Assembly: GCA_027484685.1 (NCBI GenBank)
Contig: JAIXSO010000024.1
Location: 1-64,000, forward strand
Origin: Bacteroidota bacterium
GTDB lineage: Bacteria; Bacteroidota; Bacteroidia; UKL13-3
DNA length: 64,000 bases
Direction of reading: 5' to 3'
The position numbers were made by a program, and so were the translations under genes. Of the stretch, positions 37,775 through 46,208 are shown one piece after another. The notes beneath the pieces were generated by a model, which searched no databases, was not told the DNA's origin, and was given only the letters and a program-made list of their open reading frames with translations. Position 1 is the first letter of the stretch; each line of letters starts with the position of its first letter.

Positions 37775-39910
37775 TTATTTTACTTCGCTCACTCCCAAAT
37801 TCCAAAGTACAAAACTCCACATATCGGCAGCATCTTCTATTAGTTTAGTGGTTGGTTTGCCTGCACCATGGCCTGCTTTGCTATCAATTCTAATCAAAAT
37901 TGGGTTTAAAGTATCGGCTTTGGCTTGTAACTCAGCAGCAAATTTAAACGAATGTGCAGGTACTACCCTATCGTCATGGTCTGCAGTCATTATCATGGTG
38001 GCTGGATATTTTACTCCTTGTTTTACATTATGCAATGGAGAGTATTTTATCAACCAATCAAAATCTTCTTTTTTATCGCTACTGCCATATTCAACAGCCC
38101 AACCCCAACCAATTGTAAATTTGTGGTAACGTAACATATCTAATACTCCAACTGCGGGAATTGCTACTTTAAATAATTCAGGTCTTTGAGTCATACAAGC
38201 ACCAACCAATAAACCTCCATTTGAACCACCATTAATTCCAAGCTTATTACTGCTGGTATATTTTTCACTTATTAAGAACTCCGCTGCGCTAATAAAATCA
38301 TCAAATACATTTTGTTTTTTGCCCAACATTCCGGCTTTGTGCCAATCTTCACCATACTCTCCTCCACCACGTAAACTTGCAATGGCATAAACTCCACCTT
38401 GTTCCAAAAACATAATTCTGCTTACGCTAAAAGATGGTGTTAATGAAATATTGAAGCCTCCGTAACCATAAAGCATAGTTGGGTTATTTCCATCTAGTTT
38501 CAACCCTTTTTTATGCATAATAAACATAGGCACTTTGGTTCCATCTTTACTAGTATAAAAAACTTGTTTAGTTTCAAAATCATCAGCATTAAACTTTACT
38601 TCGGTTTTGCGGAACAATTCTGATTTACCTGATTTTAAATCGTACTTATAAATTTCGCCCGGATTGGTAAATGAAGTAAAAGTATAAAAGGTTTCGGTAT
38701 CATCTTTTTTACCCCCAATGCCGCTTGCAGTTCCAATTCCCGGCAGTGTAATTTCTTCTTTACCTGTTCCATCTGCATTAAATTTATAGATTCTAGTACT
38801 GGCATCTTTTAAATAAGTAGTAAATAATTTACCACCCCAATAGCTTACACCTTCTAGTAAATCTGCACTTTCAGGAATAATGGTTTTCCAATTTTTTTCA
38901 TCTGTATTAGCTGGGTCAACTTCAATTAATCGGTATTTAGCCGCACCTTTATCGGTAGTAGCTAATATTTTATCGCCAATATTATCAACTATGCTGTAAT
39001 TATTTTCAAAACCTTTAAAAAGAGTTTTAAATACTTTTTCGTTTTTACTTAAATCTTTAATCAAAATTTCGTTACCGCTGGTTCCTTCGCTTATATTTAT
39101 AAACATAAAACGCTCATCTTCGGTAATGCCTGCATTGAAATAACGCAACGGATGTTTTTTATCTTCATAAACTAACTCATCAGCACTTTGTTCAGTGCCC
39201 ATTTTATGGTAATAAATTTTCATAAACTCATTGGCATTGCTAAATGCTTTTCCTTTGGCAGGTTCATCGTAACGGCTGTAATAAAAACCATTGCCTTTCC
39301 AAGTAGCACCACTAAACTTAACCCATTCTATTTTATCGGCAAGTTTTTGTTTAGTAGCCACATCCATTACAAAAATTTCGTTCCAATCGCTACCACTTTG
39401 AGCTACACCAACTGCACATAATTTATGGTCTTTGCTAAAAGTAAAACTAGCCAACGAAGCTGTTCCATCATCACTTAATTTATTAGGATCTAAAAATACT
39501 TCAGGCTCACCTGTTAAACCTTTTTGGCGGTATAAAATACTTTGGTTTTGTAAACCTTCATTCTTAAAAAAATAATACCAATCTCCTTCTTTAAAAGGAC
39601 TTGAATATTTGGGAAAATCCCAAATTTCGGTCAAACGGTTTTTTATTTGCGTGCGGTAAGGAATTTGGCTCAAATAGTTTTGGGTTACATTGTTTTCTTC
39701 CTTTACCCAATCAATTACATCAGATGCAGTATCGTTTTCTAACCAACGGTATGGGTCGTTAATATTGGTTCCGTGGTAATTATCGATTTGATTTACAGTT
39801 TTAGTTTTAGGGTATGGTAACATATTTATTTTTTTTTGTTCGTTTTTAGGTGCTTGATTGCAAGCAATTGCAGCCAAAAACGTAATAGGTAAAATGTATT
39901 TTTTCATCAT
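37775..39910 (-). CDS. Prolyl oligopeptidase (S9A), lipoprotein
   Basis: A serine peptidase of about 711 residues that cleaves short peptides after proline. The track start (40018) runs through repeat DNA; ATG 39910 gives MMKKYILPITFLAAIAC, a lipoprotein signal, so the protein is probably anchored in the envelope. The propeller begins with YHGTNINDPYRWLEND, the family hallmark. The nucleophile Ser is in NGGSNGGLLVGA, with the catalytic Asp near DHDDRV and His in GHGAGKPT at the C-terminus. The gene stands alone between repeat blocks. Scavenging of peptides is the likely role. Confidence 0.93.
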   Translation of the reverse strand: MMKKYILPITFLAAIACNQAPKNEQKKINMLPYPKTKTVNQIDNYHGTNINDPYRWLENDTASDVIDWVKEENNVTQNYLSQIPYRTQIKNRLTEIWDFPKYSSPFKEGDWYYFFKNEGLQNQSILYRQKGLTGEPEVFLDPNKLSDDGTASLASFTFSKDHKLCAVGVAQSGSDWNEIFVMDVATKQKLADKIEWVKFSGATWKGNGFYYSRYDEPAKGKAFSNANEFMKIYYHKMGTEQSADELVYEDKKHPLRYFNAGITEDERFMFINISEGTSGNEILIKDLSKNEKVFKTLFKGFENNYSIVDNIGDKILATTDKGAAKYRLIEVDPANTDEKNWKTIIPESADLLEGVSYWGGKLFTTYLKDASTRIYKFNADGTGKEEITLPGIGTASGIGGKKDDTETFYTFTSFTNPGEIYKYDLKSGKSELFRKTEVKFNADDFETKQVFYTSKDGTKVPMFIMHKKGLKLDGNNPTMLYGYGGFNISLTPSFSVSRIMFLEQGGVYAIASLRGGGEYGEDWHKAGMLGKKQNVFDDFISAAEFLISEKYTSSNKLGINGGSNGGLLVGACMTQRPELFKVAIPAVGVLDMLRYHKFTIGWGWAVEYGSSDKKEDFDWLIKYSPLHNVKQGVKYPATMIMTADHDDRVVPAHSFKFAAELQAKADTLNPILIRIDSKAGHGAGKPTTKLIEDAADMWSFVLWNLGVSEVK

Positions 39911-39992
39911 ACTTTGGTAGATTAGTAAAGCAATGATAAACGATTTTTGATTGCAGATTATTGATTTTTGATAAATGGTTTGAATGAGTTTT

Positions 39993-40120
39993 TTAGCCAC
40001 AGATTTCACAGATAACATAGATTATTCTTAAATCTTTTCTCAGTTTTGTTTCCCGCATTCCGATGTATCGGAAGCTGATTTCGAAGGATTTTATTTTGTC
40101 CGTTGTTGTATCTGACCAAG
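39993..40120. repeat. Diverged copy of the CACAGATTT repeat block
   Basis: TAGCCACAGATTTCACAGATAACA, CAGTTTTGTTTCCCGCA and GTCCGTTGTTGT-like pieces occur in the same relative order as in the 37.5-kb block. A palindrome TTCCGATGTATCGGAA (40058-40073) interrupts the CCCGCAGATTT unit. Confidence 0.75.
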
Positions 40121-40184
40121 AAGTTAAATCAAATATTTAATAGAAAGTGTCGATATTATAATGAAATACCTCAAATAAGATAAT

Positions 40185-40793
40185 CTAATAATTTCCATCT
40201 GTTAATAAACCATCAGGAATATTTTTGGTATTTAGGTTAAAATTAAGTCGAGTGTACTTAAGCCAATTTACCATTTGATTTTCAACATGTAATGATAACA
40301 CACAATTATTTTTATAATACAACATACAATTACTTTTTTTAATAAAATTCGAACCTAATTTATTTCTTATAATAGTAGTATCTAGACCAATAAAGGCCAA
40401 TTCGGGTAAATCATAATCATTGTATCTGGCTATTACCTCAATCAATGTTTCAGTTGGATCGAAGTAATTTTCAAAATATTTGCCATACGGTTTATAGGTT
40501 ACTATTTCCAGACCATTTTCTTGTCTTACTTTCATTTGCCTTTTTCCATCATGGCTATAAACAAATCCCGTTAATGGTTCAAACAAGAAAAACCTATAAT
40601 ATGTTCCCTTCACTTTGGGCTTTAAATAATATTTTCTACTGTTAGCCCCACCACTATGATATTCCCCTTTTTTTTGTTTGAATTTTTGTAAATCAAAGGG
40701 AGTCTTTAGAAAGTTATTTACATTTTGATTGTTTTCACTTAAAAATGATGTTGATAAAAATATTATCAATAAATAAAGTCCTAATTTTCTCAT
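40185..40793 (-). CDS. Exported protein of unknown function
   Basis: A 202-residue protein with an N-terminal signal sequence (KLGLYLLIIFLSTSFL). The mature part is rich in Tyr, Lys and Asn, with YRFFLFEPLTGFVYSHDGKRQM and VIARYNDYDLPELAFIGLD. I do not recognise a domain. Being monocistronic and bounded by repeat blocks on both sides, it has no informative neighbours. It could be a periplasmic or surface protein. Confidence 0.6.
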   Translation of the reverse strand: MRKLGLYLLIIFLSTSFLSENNQNVNNFLKTPFDLQKFKQKKGEYHSGGANSRKYYLKPKVKGTYYRFFLFEPLTGFVYSHDGKRQMKVRQENGLEIVTYKPYGKYFENYFDPTETLIEVIARYNDYDLPELAFIGLDTTIIRNKLGSNFIKKSNCMLYYKNNCVLSLHVENQMVNWLKYTRLNFNLNTKNIPDGLLTDGNY

Positions 40794-40839
40794 GATATTT
40801 TTATTTCAATTTGATTTATTAATGATGTAACCATAAATC

Positions 40840-41015
40840 TTTGCTCTGATTTGTTTCCCGCATATTTCACAGAATTCGCATAATTTTTTTGTCCGTTGTT
40901 GTGTCTCCTGACCAACAATATTAGACATAGATTTCACAGATTTTTTCACTTTTTGTTATCACACTCAATTTTTCGCTTGAGATTGCTTCTCACGCTTTGG
41001 CGTGATCGCAATGAA
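40840..41015. repeat. Third repeat block upstream of the 40-kb gene
   Basis: CTTTGCTCTGATTTGTTTCCCGCA, then GTCCGTTGTTGTGTCTCCTG and ACCAACAA, then CATAGATTTCACAGATTTT repeat the 37.6-kb order. It is followed by a separate hairpin, TCACGC-TTTG-GCGTGA inside GATTGCTTC...GATCGCAATG, a type of short repeat that recurs at 51774. Confidence 0.75.
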
Positions 41016-41106
41016 GTTTTTTACATCAATCTTTAAATATCATTGCTAGCTAATAAGTGTTCCACTATGGCTATGGTCTATTGTCCATATACTATTGACC
41101 AGTGGC

Positions 41107-41718
41107 TCAATCTTTTATATGCGAAACATCATTGGCTAACTCTAAACTAAATTTTTCACCATCAAAATTAAATAGATACAAGCAAGTATTTCTATGCTCG
41201 TAGTTATCCATATTTTTTAAAGGTTCGTTTAACAAAGTGCAAACCAAACTTTTCATAGCGCGGCCGTGCATGCAAATTAAAATGGTGTTTTCTTGTTTAT
41301 TAGCCATAATTATTTTTAATGCTTCTTTTTGCCTTGCTTGCATTTGATTCGGTGTTTCGCCATTTGCTACAGCCACATCATAATTTCCATTATTCCAACT
41401 ATTTACTGCATGTTGGTAAAACTCTCGCTCTTTAAAATCTTGCGCTTTTCCTTCAAAATCACCCCAACTAATTTCATTTAATCCACCCAATTTTTGAAAA
41501 GGAATACCTAAATCAATAAAAGGCTGAATGGTTTGTTGGGTGCGTTTTAAATTAGATACATATATTTTATCAAAAGGAATGGTTTTGTATTTTTCAAAAA
41601 ACTGCAATCCTTGTTTAATGCCAGTTTCGTTTAATGATGTATCAACGCCTTGACCTTGAACAATAGAAAGTTTGTTAAACTCTGTTTCGCCATGACGGAT
41701 GATGTATATTTTTTTCAT
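41107..41718 (-). CDS. Histidine phosphatase superfamily protein
   Basis: The track frame starts at GTG 41763; ATG 41718 gives 203 residues beginning MKKIYIIRHGETEFN. RHGET contains the phosphorylated histidine. Further pocket residues are in SNLKRTQQTIQPF, GGLNEISWGDFEG and ICMHGRAMKSLVC. The family includes phosphoglycerate mutases, adenosylcobalamin phosphatase and general phosphatases; nothing here decides the substrate. It is cytoplasmic and monocistronic. Confidence 0.88.
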   Translation of the reverse strand: MKKIYIIRHGETEFNKLSIVQGQGVDTSLNETGIKQGLQFFEKYKTIPFDKIYVSNLKRTQQTIQPFIDLGIPFQKLGGLNEISWGDFEGKAQDFKEREFYQHAVNSWNNGNYDVAVANGETPNQMQARQKEALKIIMANKQENTILICMHGRAMKSLVCTLLNEPLKNMDNYEHRNTCLYLFNFDGEKFSLELANDVSHIKD

Positions 41719-41867
41719 AGATATAGCCGCAATTATAAAAAACCAATAGTCAATAATTATCACTATTTGTTTTTGGTAAAAATATTGATTTAAATAGTAT
41801 TTTTAATTACTTGATAAATTTAATTTTATATTCGTAATCGGTAATAATAACCCAATACATTAATTAA

Positions 41868-42395
41868 ATGAACTACACTTTTACAGTTAAATATATTTTT
41901 TTGACATTTGTTCTATTTTTTATTACCCAAAAATGTGGTGCTCAATTTGTTACTTGCAAAGACCCAAATAGAGTTAACTTAGGATTTCCTTGTCCTGACC
42001 CTAGTTTTAAACCCGTTTGCGGATGCGATGGTGTTACTTACCGAAACATTTGCGCAGCAGAAATGCAAAATGGAATTTTACCTGGTCAATGGCGCGATGG
42101 CTCCTGTTCAGGATTAGAATTTGATATATACCCAACTTATACCAATAACAGTATAAATTTTTCATTTATTCAAAATCAATTTAATGCTGCTACCGCTGAA
42201 TTGGCCATCATTGATCAATATGGAGCACTTATGTATTTTAAAAGTTTATATGTTAACCCTTCGTTTTGCGATGGTGTTTTTTGTAAAACTGAAATTTTGA
42301 TTAGCGAAATAGCCAATTACCGACAAGGCGTTTATATTATGTTTTTATACAATGGTAGAGGAGATTATAGGTTTAAAAAATTTGTAAAATACTAG
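41868..42395 (+). CDS. Secreted Kazal-type protease inhibitor with T9SS sorting domain
   Basis: A 175-residue exported protein. A signal peptide (FVLFFITQKCGAQ) is followed by a Kazal domain at about residues 27-78: CPDPSFKPVCGCDGVTYRN then IC and a final GSC, the pattern of serine-protease inhibitors. The C-terminal 80 residues look like a T9SS type A sorting domain (FDIYPTYTNNSINFSF ... QGVYIMFLYN ... FKKFVKY), though the usual PNP motif is replaced by PTY. The stop is one base from the next start, so it is coupled to the choice-of-anchor-B-type gene. Confidence 0.85.
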   Translation: MNYTFTVKYIFLTFVLFFITQKCGAQFVTCKDPNRVNLGFPCPDPSFKPVCGCDGVTYRNICAAEMQNGILPGQWRDGSCSGLEFDIYPTYTNNSINFSFIQNQFNAATAELAIIDQYGALMYFKSLYVNPSFCDGVFCKTEILISEIANYRQGVYIMFLYNGRGDYRFKKFVKY

Positions 42396-42396
42396 T

Positions 42397-43815
42397 ATGA
42401 AAAAGCTTTTACTGTTAATATTGATAAGTTTTTTAGCTTTCGAAAGTCAAGCCCAAAATGCCTATAGAATGACTTTGCTAAGCAATTGGAATAATCCAAA
42501 CTTAAATAAAGTAGATACAATAAATATTTGGAACGATTTGATTGGTTATTACGATAGCCTTACTCAAAAGGAATACATTATTGCAGGAAGCACCGATAGC
42601 ATTTACTTTTTTGATATTACCATTCCTACCCAAATTAAATTATTGGATGTAGAGTATGGTTCAGTTAAAGGTGTGATTAACCGCGATTACGAAATTTACC
42701 AGCATTATGTATATTGTGTAGCCGATCAAAACCGAAGCTCTATGCAAATTTACGATTTGCAATACTTACCCGATTCAGTTCATAAAGTTTACGAAGACAG
42801 TGCTTTGGCCATTAATACCCACAGTATTTTTATTGAAGCTAAAAGCAAACGGTTATACATGTGTTCTAATAAATATGCCAATTGGACAAATGGTAATTTA
42901 AAAGAATCGGCTATGGACATTATTTCGTTAGAAGATCCAGAAAAACCAAAATTTTTAGCTAAACTTTATGTTCCAGTCCGTTCAAATGGTGAGGCTGCAT
43001 TTAGGTGGGTTCACGAAAGTCATGTAAGAAACGATACTGCGTATTTATCATGTGGTTATTCGGGTTTATTTATTTACGATTTGCGCGATTTAAATAACCA
43101 AATAATTTTGGGAACTATTGTTAATTACCCTCAAGCGGCTTATAATCACTCTTCGTGGTTAAATAAAAATGGAAATTATTTGATGTTTACCGATGAAAAC
43201 ATAGGGTCGAACATTAAAATTTTTGACATTAGCATCATTCAAGCACCAAGAATAGAAAGTTATTTTATTTCCAACACTTGGGCAACTCCTCATAACTCCT
43301 ATTGGTTCGGAAGTTTTGCAGTAGCTTCAATGTACCATGATGGCGTATTTATATGGAATATTGCGGACACAAAAAAACCACAATTAGCAGCCTTTTACGA
43401 TACTTATCCTCAAAATGCAATTGGCGATTATACTAAAAACTTTGCTGGCTGTTGGGGAGTATGGCCTTTTTTGCCTAGCGGCAATATAATTGCAAGTGAT
43501 AGAACCAACGGAATTTTTGTATTAAAGGCCGATAGCGGATTGCTAAATACCAACGAAATACAACAAACTGCTAAAGCCAATATTTACCCAAATCCGGCAA
43601 ACGATGTGTTAAACATTGCTGTAGAAACCAACTATGCAGACAACTTTGTAGTAACAGTTTTTGACTTACAAGGAAATGCTGTAAAACAGTTTAACCAGCA
43701 ATTTAAAAGCAATTACCTTTATACCGAAAACATTAATGACTTAAAATCATGTTTATATTTTTTAGAAATAAAAGGTAACAAACAGGTAATTAGGCAAAAA
43801 CTTTTAAAGCAATAA
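42397..43815 (+). CDS. Choice-of-anchor-B-type secreted protein with T9SS sorting domain
   Basis: A 472-residue exported protein. The signal peptide ends FESQAQ. LLSNWNNPNL and a series of short repeats such as SIYFFDITIPTQIKLLDV and LYMCSNKYANWTN follow the choice-of-anchor-B / LVIVD-type beta-propeller pattern. IYPNPANDVLNIAV to RQKLLKQ is a type A sorting domain. It is coupled to the Kazal gene by a 1-nt gap. A close paralogue lies at 44468-45859. The ligand of the propeller is unknown. Confidence 0.85.
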   Translation: MKKLLLLILISFLAFESQAQNAYRMTLLSNWNNPNLNKVDTINIWNDLIGYYDSLTQKEYIIAGSTDSIYFFDITIPTQIKLLDVEYGSVKGVINRDYEIYQHYVYCVADQNRSSMQIYDLQYLPDSVHKVYEDSALAINTHSIFIEAKSKRLYMCSNKYANWTNGNLKESAMDIISLEDPEKPKFLAKLYVPVRSNGEAAFRWVHESHVRNDTAYLSCGYSGLFIYDLRDLNNQIILGTIVNYPQAAYNHSSWLNKNGNYLMFTDENIGSNIKIFDISIIQAPRIESYFISNTWATPHNSYWFGSFAVASMYHDGVFIWNIADTKKPQLAAFYDTYPQNAIGDYTKNFAGCWGVWPFLPSGNIIASDRTNGIFVLKADSGLLNTNEIQQTAKANIYPNPANDVLNIAVETNYADNFVVTVFDLQGNAVKQFNQQFKSNYLYTENINDLKSCLYFLEIKGNKQVIRQKLLKQ

Positions 43816-43916
43816 AAAAAATTGATAAAAACTGACATTTTGTAACAAATAAATTATTTGTTTATCTGTAAAGTTGTTGATTATAATTTAGTTCGGTCCA
43901 GTTAATATTTAACATT

Positions 43917-44306
43917 ATGAAAAAATTACTCATTTTATTTAGTATATTAAGCTTAAGCTATTTTGGTTCAGCTCAAAATTCATTAATAAGTGTAATTAAT
44001 GTACTAAACCATTGCGAAAAGAGTTTAAAAAAGGAATATAAAACCAAAGATCTTCGAGTGTTTGAAAAAAACAGGAACTACATTTTAATTGAAATAAACG
44101 ATTCAATACTCTATCAAAATAACATAAATAATTTATCCAATTTGTCTTTAACAATTGCCTCGCAATTAATTATACTTAGTGAACAGAAAAATACTAAATT
44201 TCTGAATGCTTATAACGATATAATGGTTTCTTTTATAAGCAAAAAGGGTGTTGTATCAAAAGTATTATTCAAAAAAGTTTATGATATCAAAGAATTAAAA
44301 CAGTGA
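43917..44306 (+). CDS. Small exported protein of unknown function
   Basis: A 129-residue protein with signal peptide LLILFSILSLSYFGSAQ. The mature part is helical and basic (HCEKSLKKEYKTKDL ... SISKK), without a recognised domain or sorting tail. It lies between the two anchor-B-type genes and is followed by its own terminator. It may be a periplasmic accessory of the neighbouring secreted proteins, but that is only suggested by position. Confidence 0.6.
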   Translation: MKKLLILFSILSLSYFGSAQNSLISVINVLNHCEKSLKKEYKTKDLRVFEKNRNYILIEINDSILYQNNINNLSNLSLTIASQLIILSEQKNTKFLNAYNDIMVSFISKKGVVSKVLFKKVYDIKELKQ

Positions 44307-44318
44307 TTTCTAAAAGTA

Positions 44319-44359
44319 TCAAAAACGCTACTTCAATAATATGAGGTAGCGTTTTTTGT
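44319..44359 (+). terminator. Rho-independent terminator after the 43.9-kb gene
   Basis: AAAACGCTACTTCA and TGAGGTAGCGTTTT pair across a 6-nt loop with one wobble pair, followed by TTTTTGTT. It closes the Kazal to small-protein segment before the second anchor-B-type gene. Confidence 0.88.
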
Positions 44360-44443
44360 TAAATTTGATTTATGATATATTCCAAAATAAAAGTAATTTA
44401 AAAAAGGTTTTTAACTAAAGTTCTCATTATTTAAAATAAATCT

Positions 44444-44451
44444 TAATTTTG
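44444..44451 (+). promoter_or_regulatory. Candidate -7 element for the second anchor-B-type gene
   Basis: TAATTTTG fits TAnnTTTG exactly, 17 nt before the ATG. It follows a strong terminator, so a promoter is needed here. No clear -33 TTG was found. Confidence 0.4.
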
Positions 44452-44467
44452 AAATCATAAAGAATTT

Positions 44468-45859
44468 ATGAGAAAATTACACTTAATATTATTTGTTTTA
44501 CTTCCAATTTTTACCATTAAAGCGCAGCAAAGCATGAATATGGATTTGCTTGCGCAATGGAATAATACCAGTTTACCCAAAATAGATGGAGACCAACTTT
44601 GGAGCGATATTGGTGGTTATTACGACTCAACCAACAAAAAAGAATATGCCATTTTATTAGGTAACGATAGCTTTTATTTTTTTGATATTACTGAACCAAC
44701 TCAAACCAAATTGGTAACAGTTTTTAATGGTTATTCTACCAAATCAATAAACCGTGATGTAGAAGTTTACGGTCATTATGCCTATTTTGTATCAGAACGT
44801 TCGGGTAGTTTGGGTGGTTTACAAATTTTAGATTTGCAATATTTACCCGATTCAGTGCACGAAGTTTACCGAAGCAATGATTTATCGGTGCAAGCACATA
44901 CCGTTTTTATAGAAGCAGCAAGTAAACGATTATACATTTGTCAAAATTCGAAAAAAATGGGCTTTTCTGCTTTAGACATACTTTCATTAGAAAACCCAGA
45001 ACAACCAACTTTTTTAGCAAGTTTACAAGTTCCAATAAATGGTTTAGGTAGCCCACAGTTTAACCAAGTACACGAAATGTTTAGTAGAAACGATACTGTT
45101 TATTTATCGTGTTACGAGGCAGGTCTTTACATCATGGATTTGCGCGATTTAAAAAATCAAAAACTATTGAGTGTAATTAGCAATTATCCTCAACGGGGTA
45201 CTAACCACAGCAGTTGGTTAAACGAAAAAGGCGATAAAATTATGTTTACCGATGAAAACCTTGGTTCGCCCATTAAAATATTTGATATTAAAGACATTAG
45301 TAATCCAAAACAAGTAGTTTATTTTAACTCGCATCCCAATGCTTTGCCGCATAATGCTTATTGGAAAAATAACATGGCAGTGGTTTCGAGCTACGAAGAT
45401 GGAGTTTACGTATATGATTTAACCGACCCCAATAATCCTAAAAAGCATGCTTATTACGATACTTATACCTTAAATGCCGAAGGTGTTTTTACTGGTTTTC
45501 ATGGCTGTTGGGGAGTTTGGCCTTATTTGCCAAGTGGTAATATTATAGCTAGCGATATTAGCGAAGGTTTATTTGTACTCAAGGTAAAATATGGTGTTGG
45601 TACTAAAAATGTTTTGAAGCCAGAAACTCAGATTTCAGTTTACCCAAATCCTGCCAAGCAACAAGTTACATTACAATTAAACAATGTAAAATCAGCCACT
45701 GAAGCCATCATTTATAATCTACAAGGCCAGGCCATTATAAATCAAATTGTTGCCGAAGGCAATAACCTAATAAATACCTCCAACTTAAAATCGGGTATTT
45801 ATATTTTAAAAGTAAATGAAATTGATTTTGAAAAAACTATAAAAATAATAATAGACTAA
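44468..45859 (+). CDS. Choice-of-anchor-B-type secreted protein, second copy, T9SS sorting domain
   Basis: A 463-residue paralogue of the 42.4-kb protein. Shared segments include LLAQWNNTSLPK, SFYFFDITEPTQTKLV, LQILDLQYLPDSVHEVY, MFTDENLGSPIKIFD and CWGVWPYLPSGNIIASD. The C-terminus (ISVYPNPAKQQVTLQL ... GIYILKVNEIDFEKTIKI) is a type A sorting domain. No Kazal gene accompanies this copy. Its stop codon lies in a palindrome shared with the convergent gene. Confidence 0.87.
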   Translation: MRKLHLILFVLLPIFTIKAQQSMNMDLLAQWNNTSLPKIDGDQLWSDIGGYYDSTNKKEYAILLGNDSFYFFDITEPTQTKLVTVFNGYSTKSINRDVEVYGHYAYFVSERSGSLGGLQILDLQYLPDSVHEVYRSNDLSVQAHTVFIEAASKRLYICQNSKKMGFSALDILSLENPEQPTFLASLQVPINGLGSPQFNQVHEMFSRNDTVYLSCYEAGLYIMDLRDLKNQKLLSVISNYPQRGTNHSSWLNEKGDKIMFTDENLGSPIKIFDIKDISNPKQVVYFNSHPNALPHNAYWKNNMAVVSSYEDGVYVYDLTDPNNPKKHAYYDTYTLNAEGVFTGFHGCWGVWPYLPSGNIIASDISEGLFVLKVKYGVGTKNVLKPETQISVYPNPAKQQVTLQLNNVKSATEAIIYNLQGQAIINQIVAEGNNLINTSNLKSGIYILKVNEIDFEKTIKIIID

Positions 45860-45884
45860 TTGCTGATAATAAAGCAATTAGTCT
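45853..45884. terminator. Bidirectional hairpin spanning two convergent stop codons
   Basis: AGACTAATTGCT and AGCAATTAGTCT are a perfect 12-bp inverted repeat with an 8-nt loop. Each arm carries the stop codon of one gene (GAC TAA on each strand). The minus strand has a T-rich stretch after it; the plus strand has only a short one. Confidence 0.65.
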
Positions 45885-46111
45885 GAGTTTCTAACATAAA
45901 AAATACGTCCACATTTACGGCACCAAATTTTTTGTAAATGATCAAGTTTAAGGAATTTTTTCATCCACGCACCACGTGCAATTCTTTCTGAATCAGCTGA
46001 TAAGCAATTTTTGCAAACCCTATCGTTCTGTAACTTACTCAGCACAAATAATCGCCCAACTATGAATATCAAAAGCAGTATTAATAAGGGCGAAAAATAT
46101 TTTAAAATCAT
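45878..46111 (-). CDS. Small membrane zinc-ribbon protein
   Basis: A 77-residue protein. One N-terminal membrane helix (YFSPLLILLLIFIVGRLFVL) is followed by CKNC and, 35 residues later, CRKC, a zinc-ribbon arrangement. Between them is a basic stretch RGAWMKKFLKLDHLQKIW. A second protein of the same architecture lies at 48377-48700. No function is known to me. Confidence 0.65.
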   Translation of the reverse strand: MILKYFSPLLILLLIFIVGRLFVLSKLQNDRVCKNCLSADSERIARGAWMKKFLKLDHLQKIWCRKCGRIFYVRNSD

Positions 46112-46208
46112 TTAACTAAATTTTGTTCGCCACAAAAGTAATAATTTAACAATTACTTAAAATACCCATAACTAGGTATTTTATATAAAAAATTATTAAA
46201 ATTTTAAG

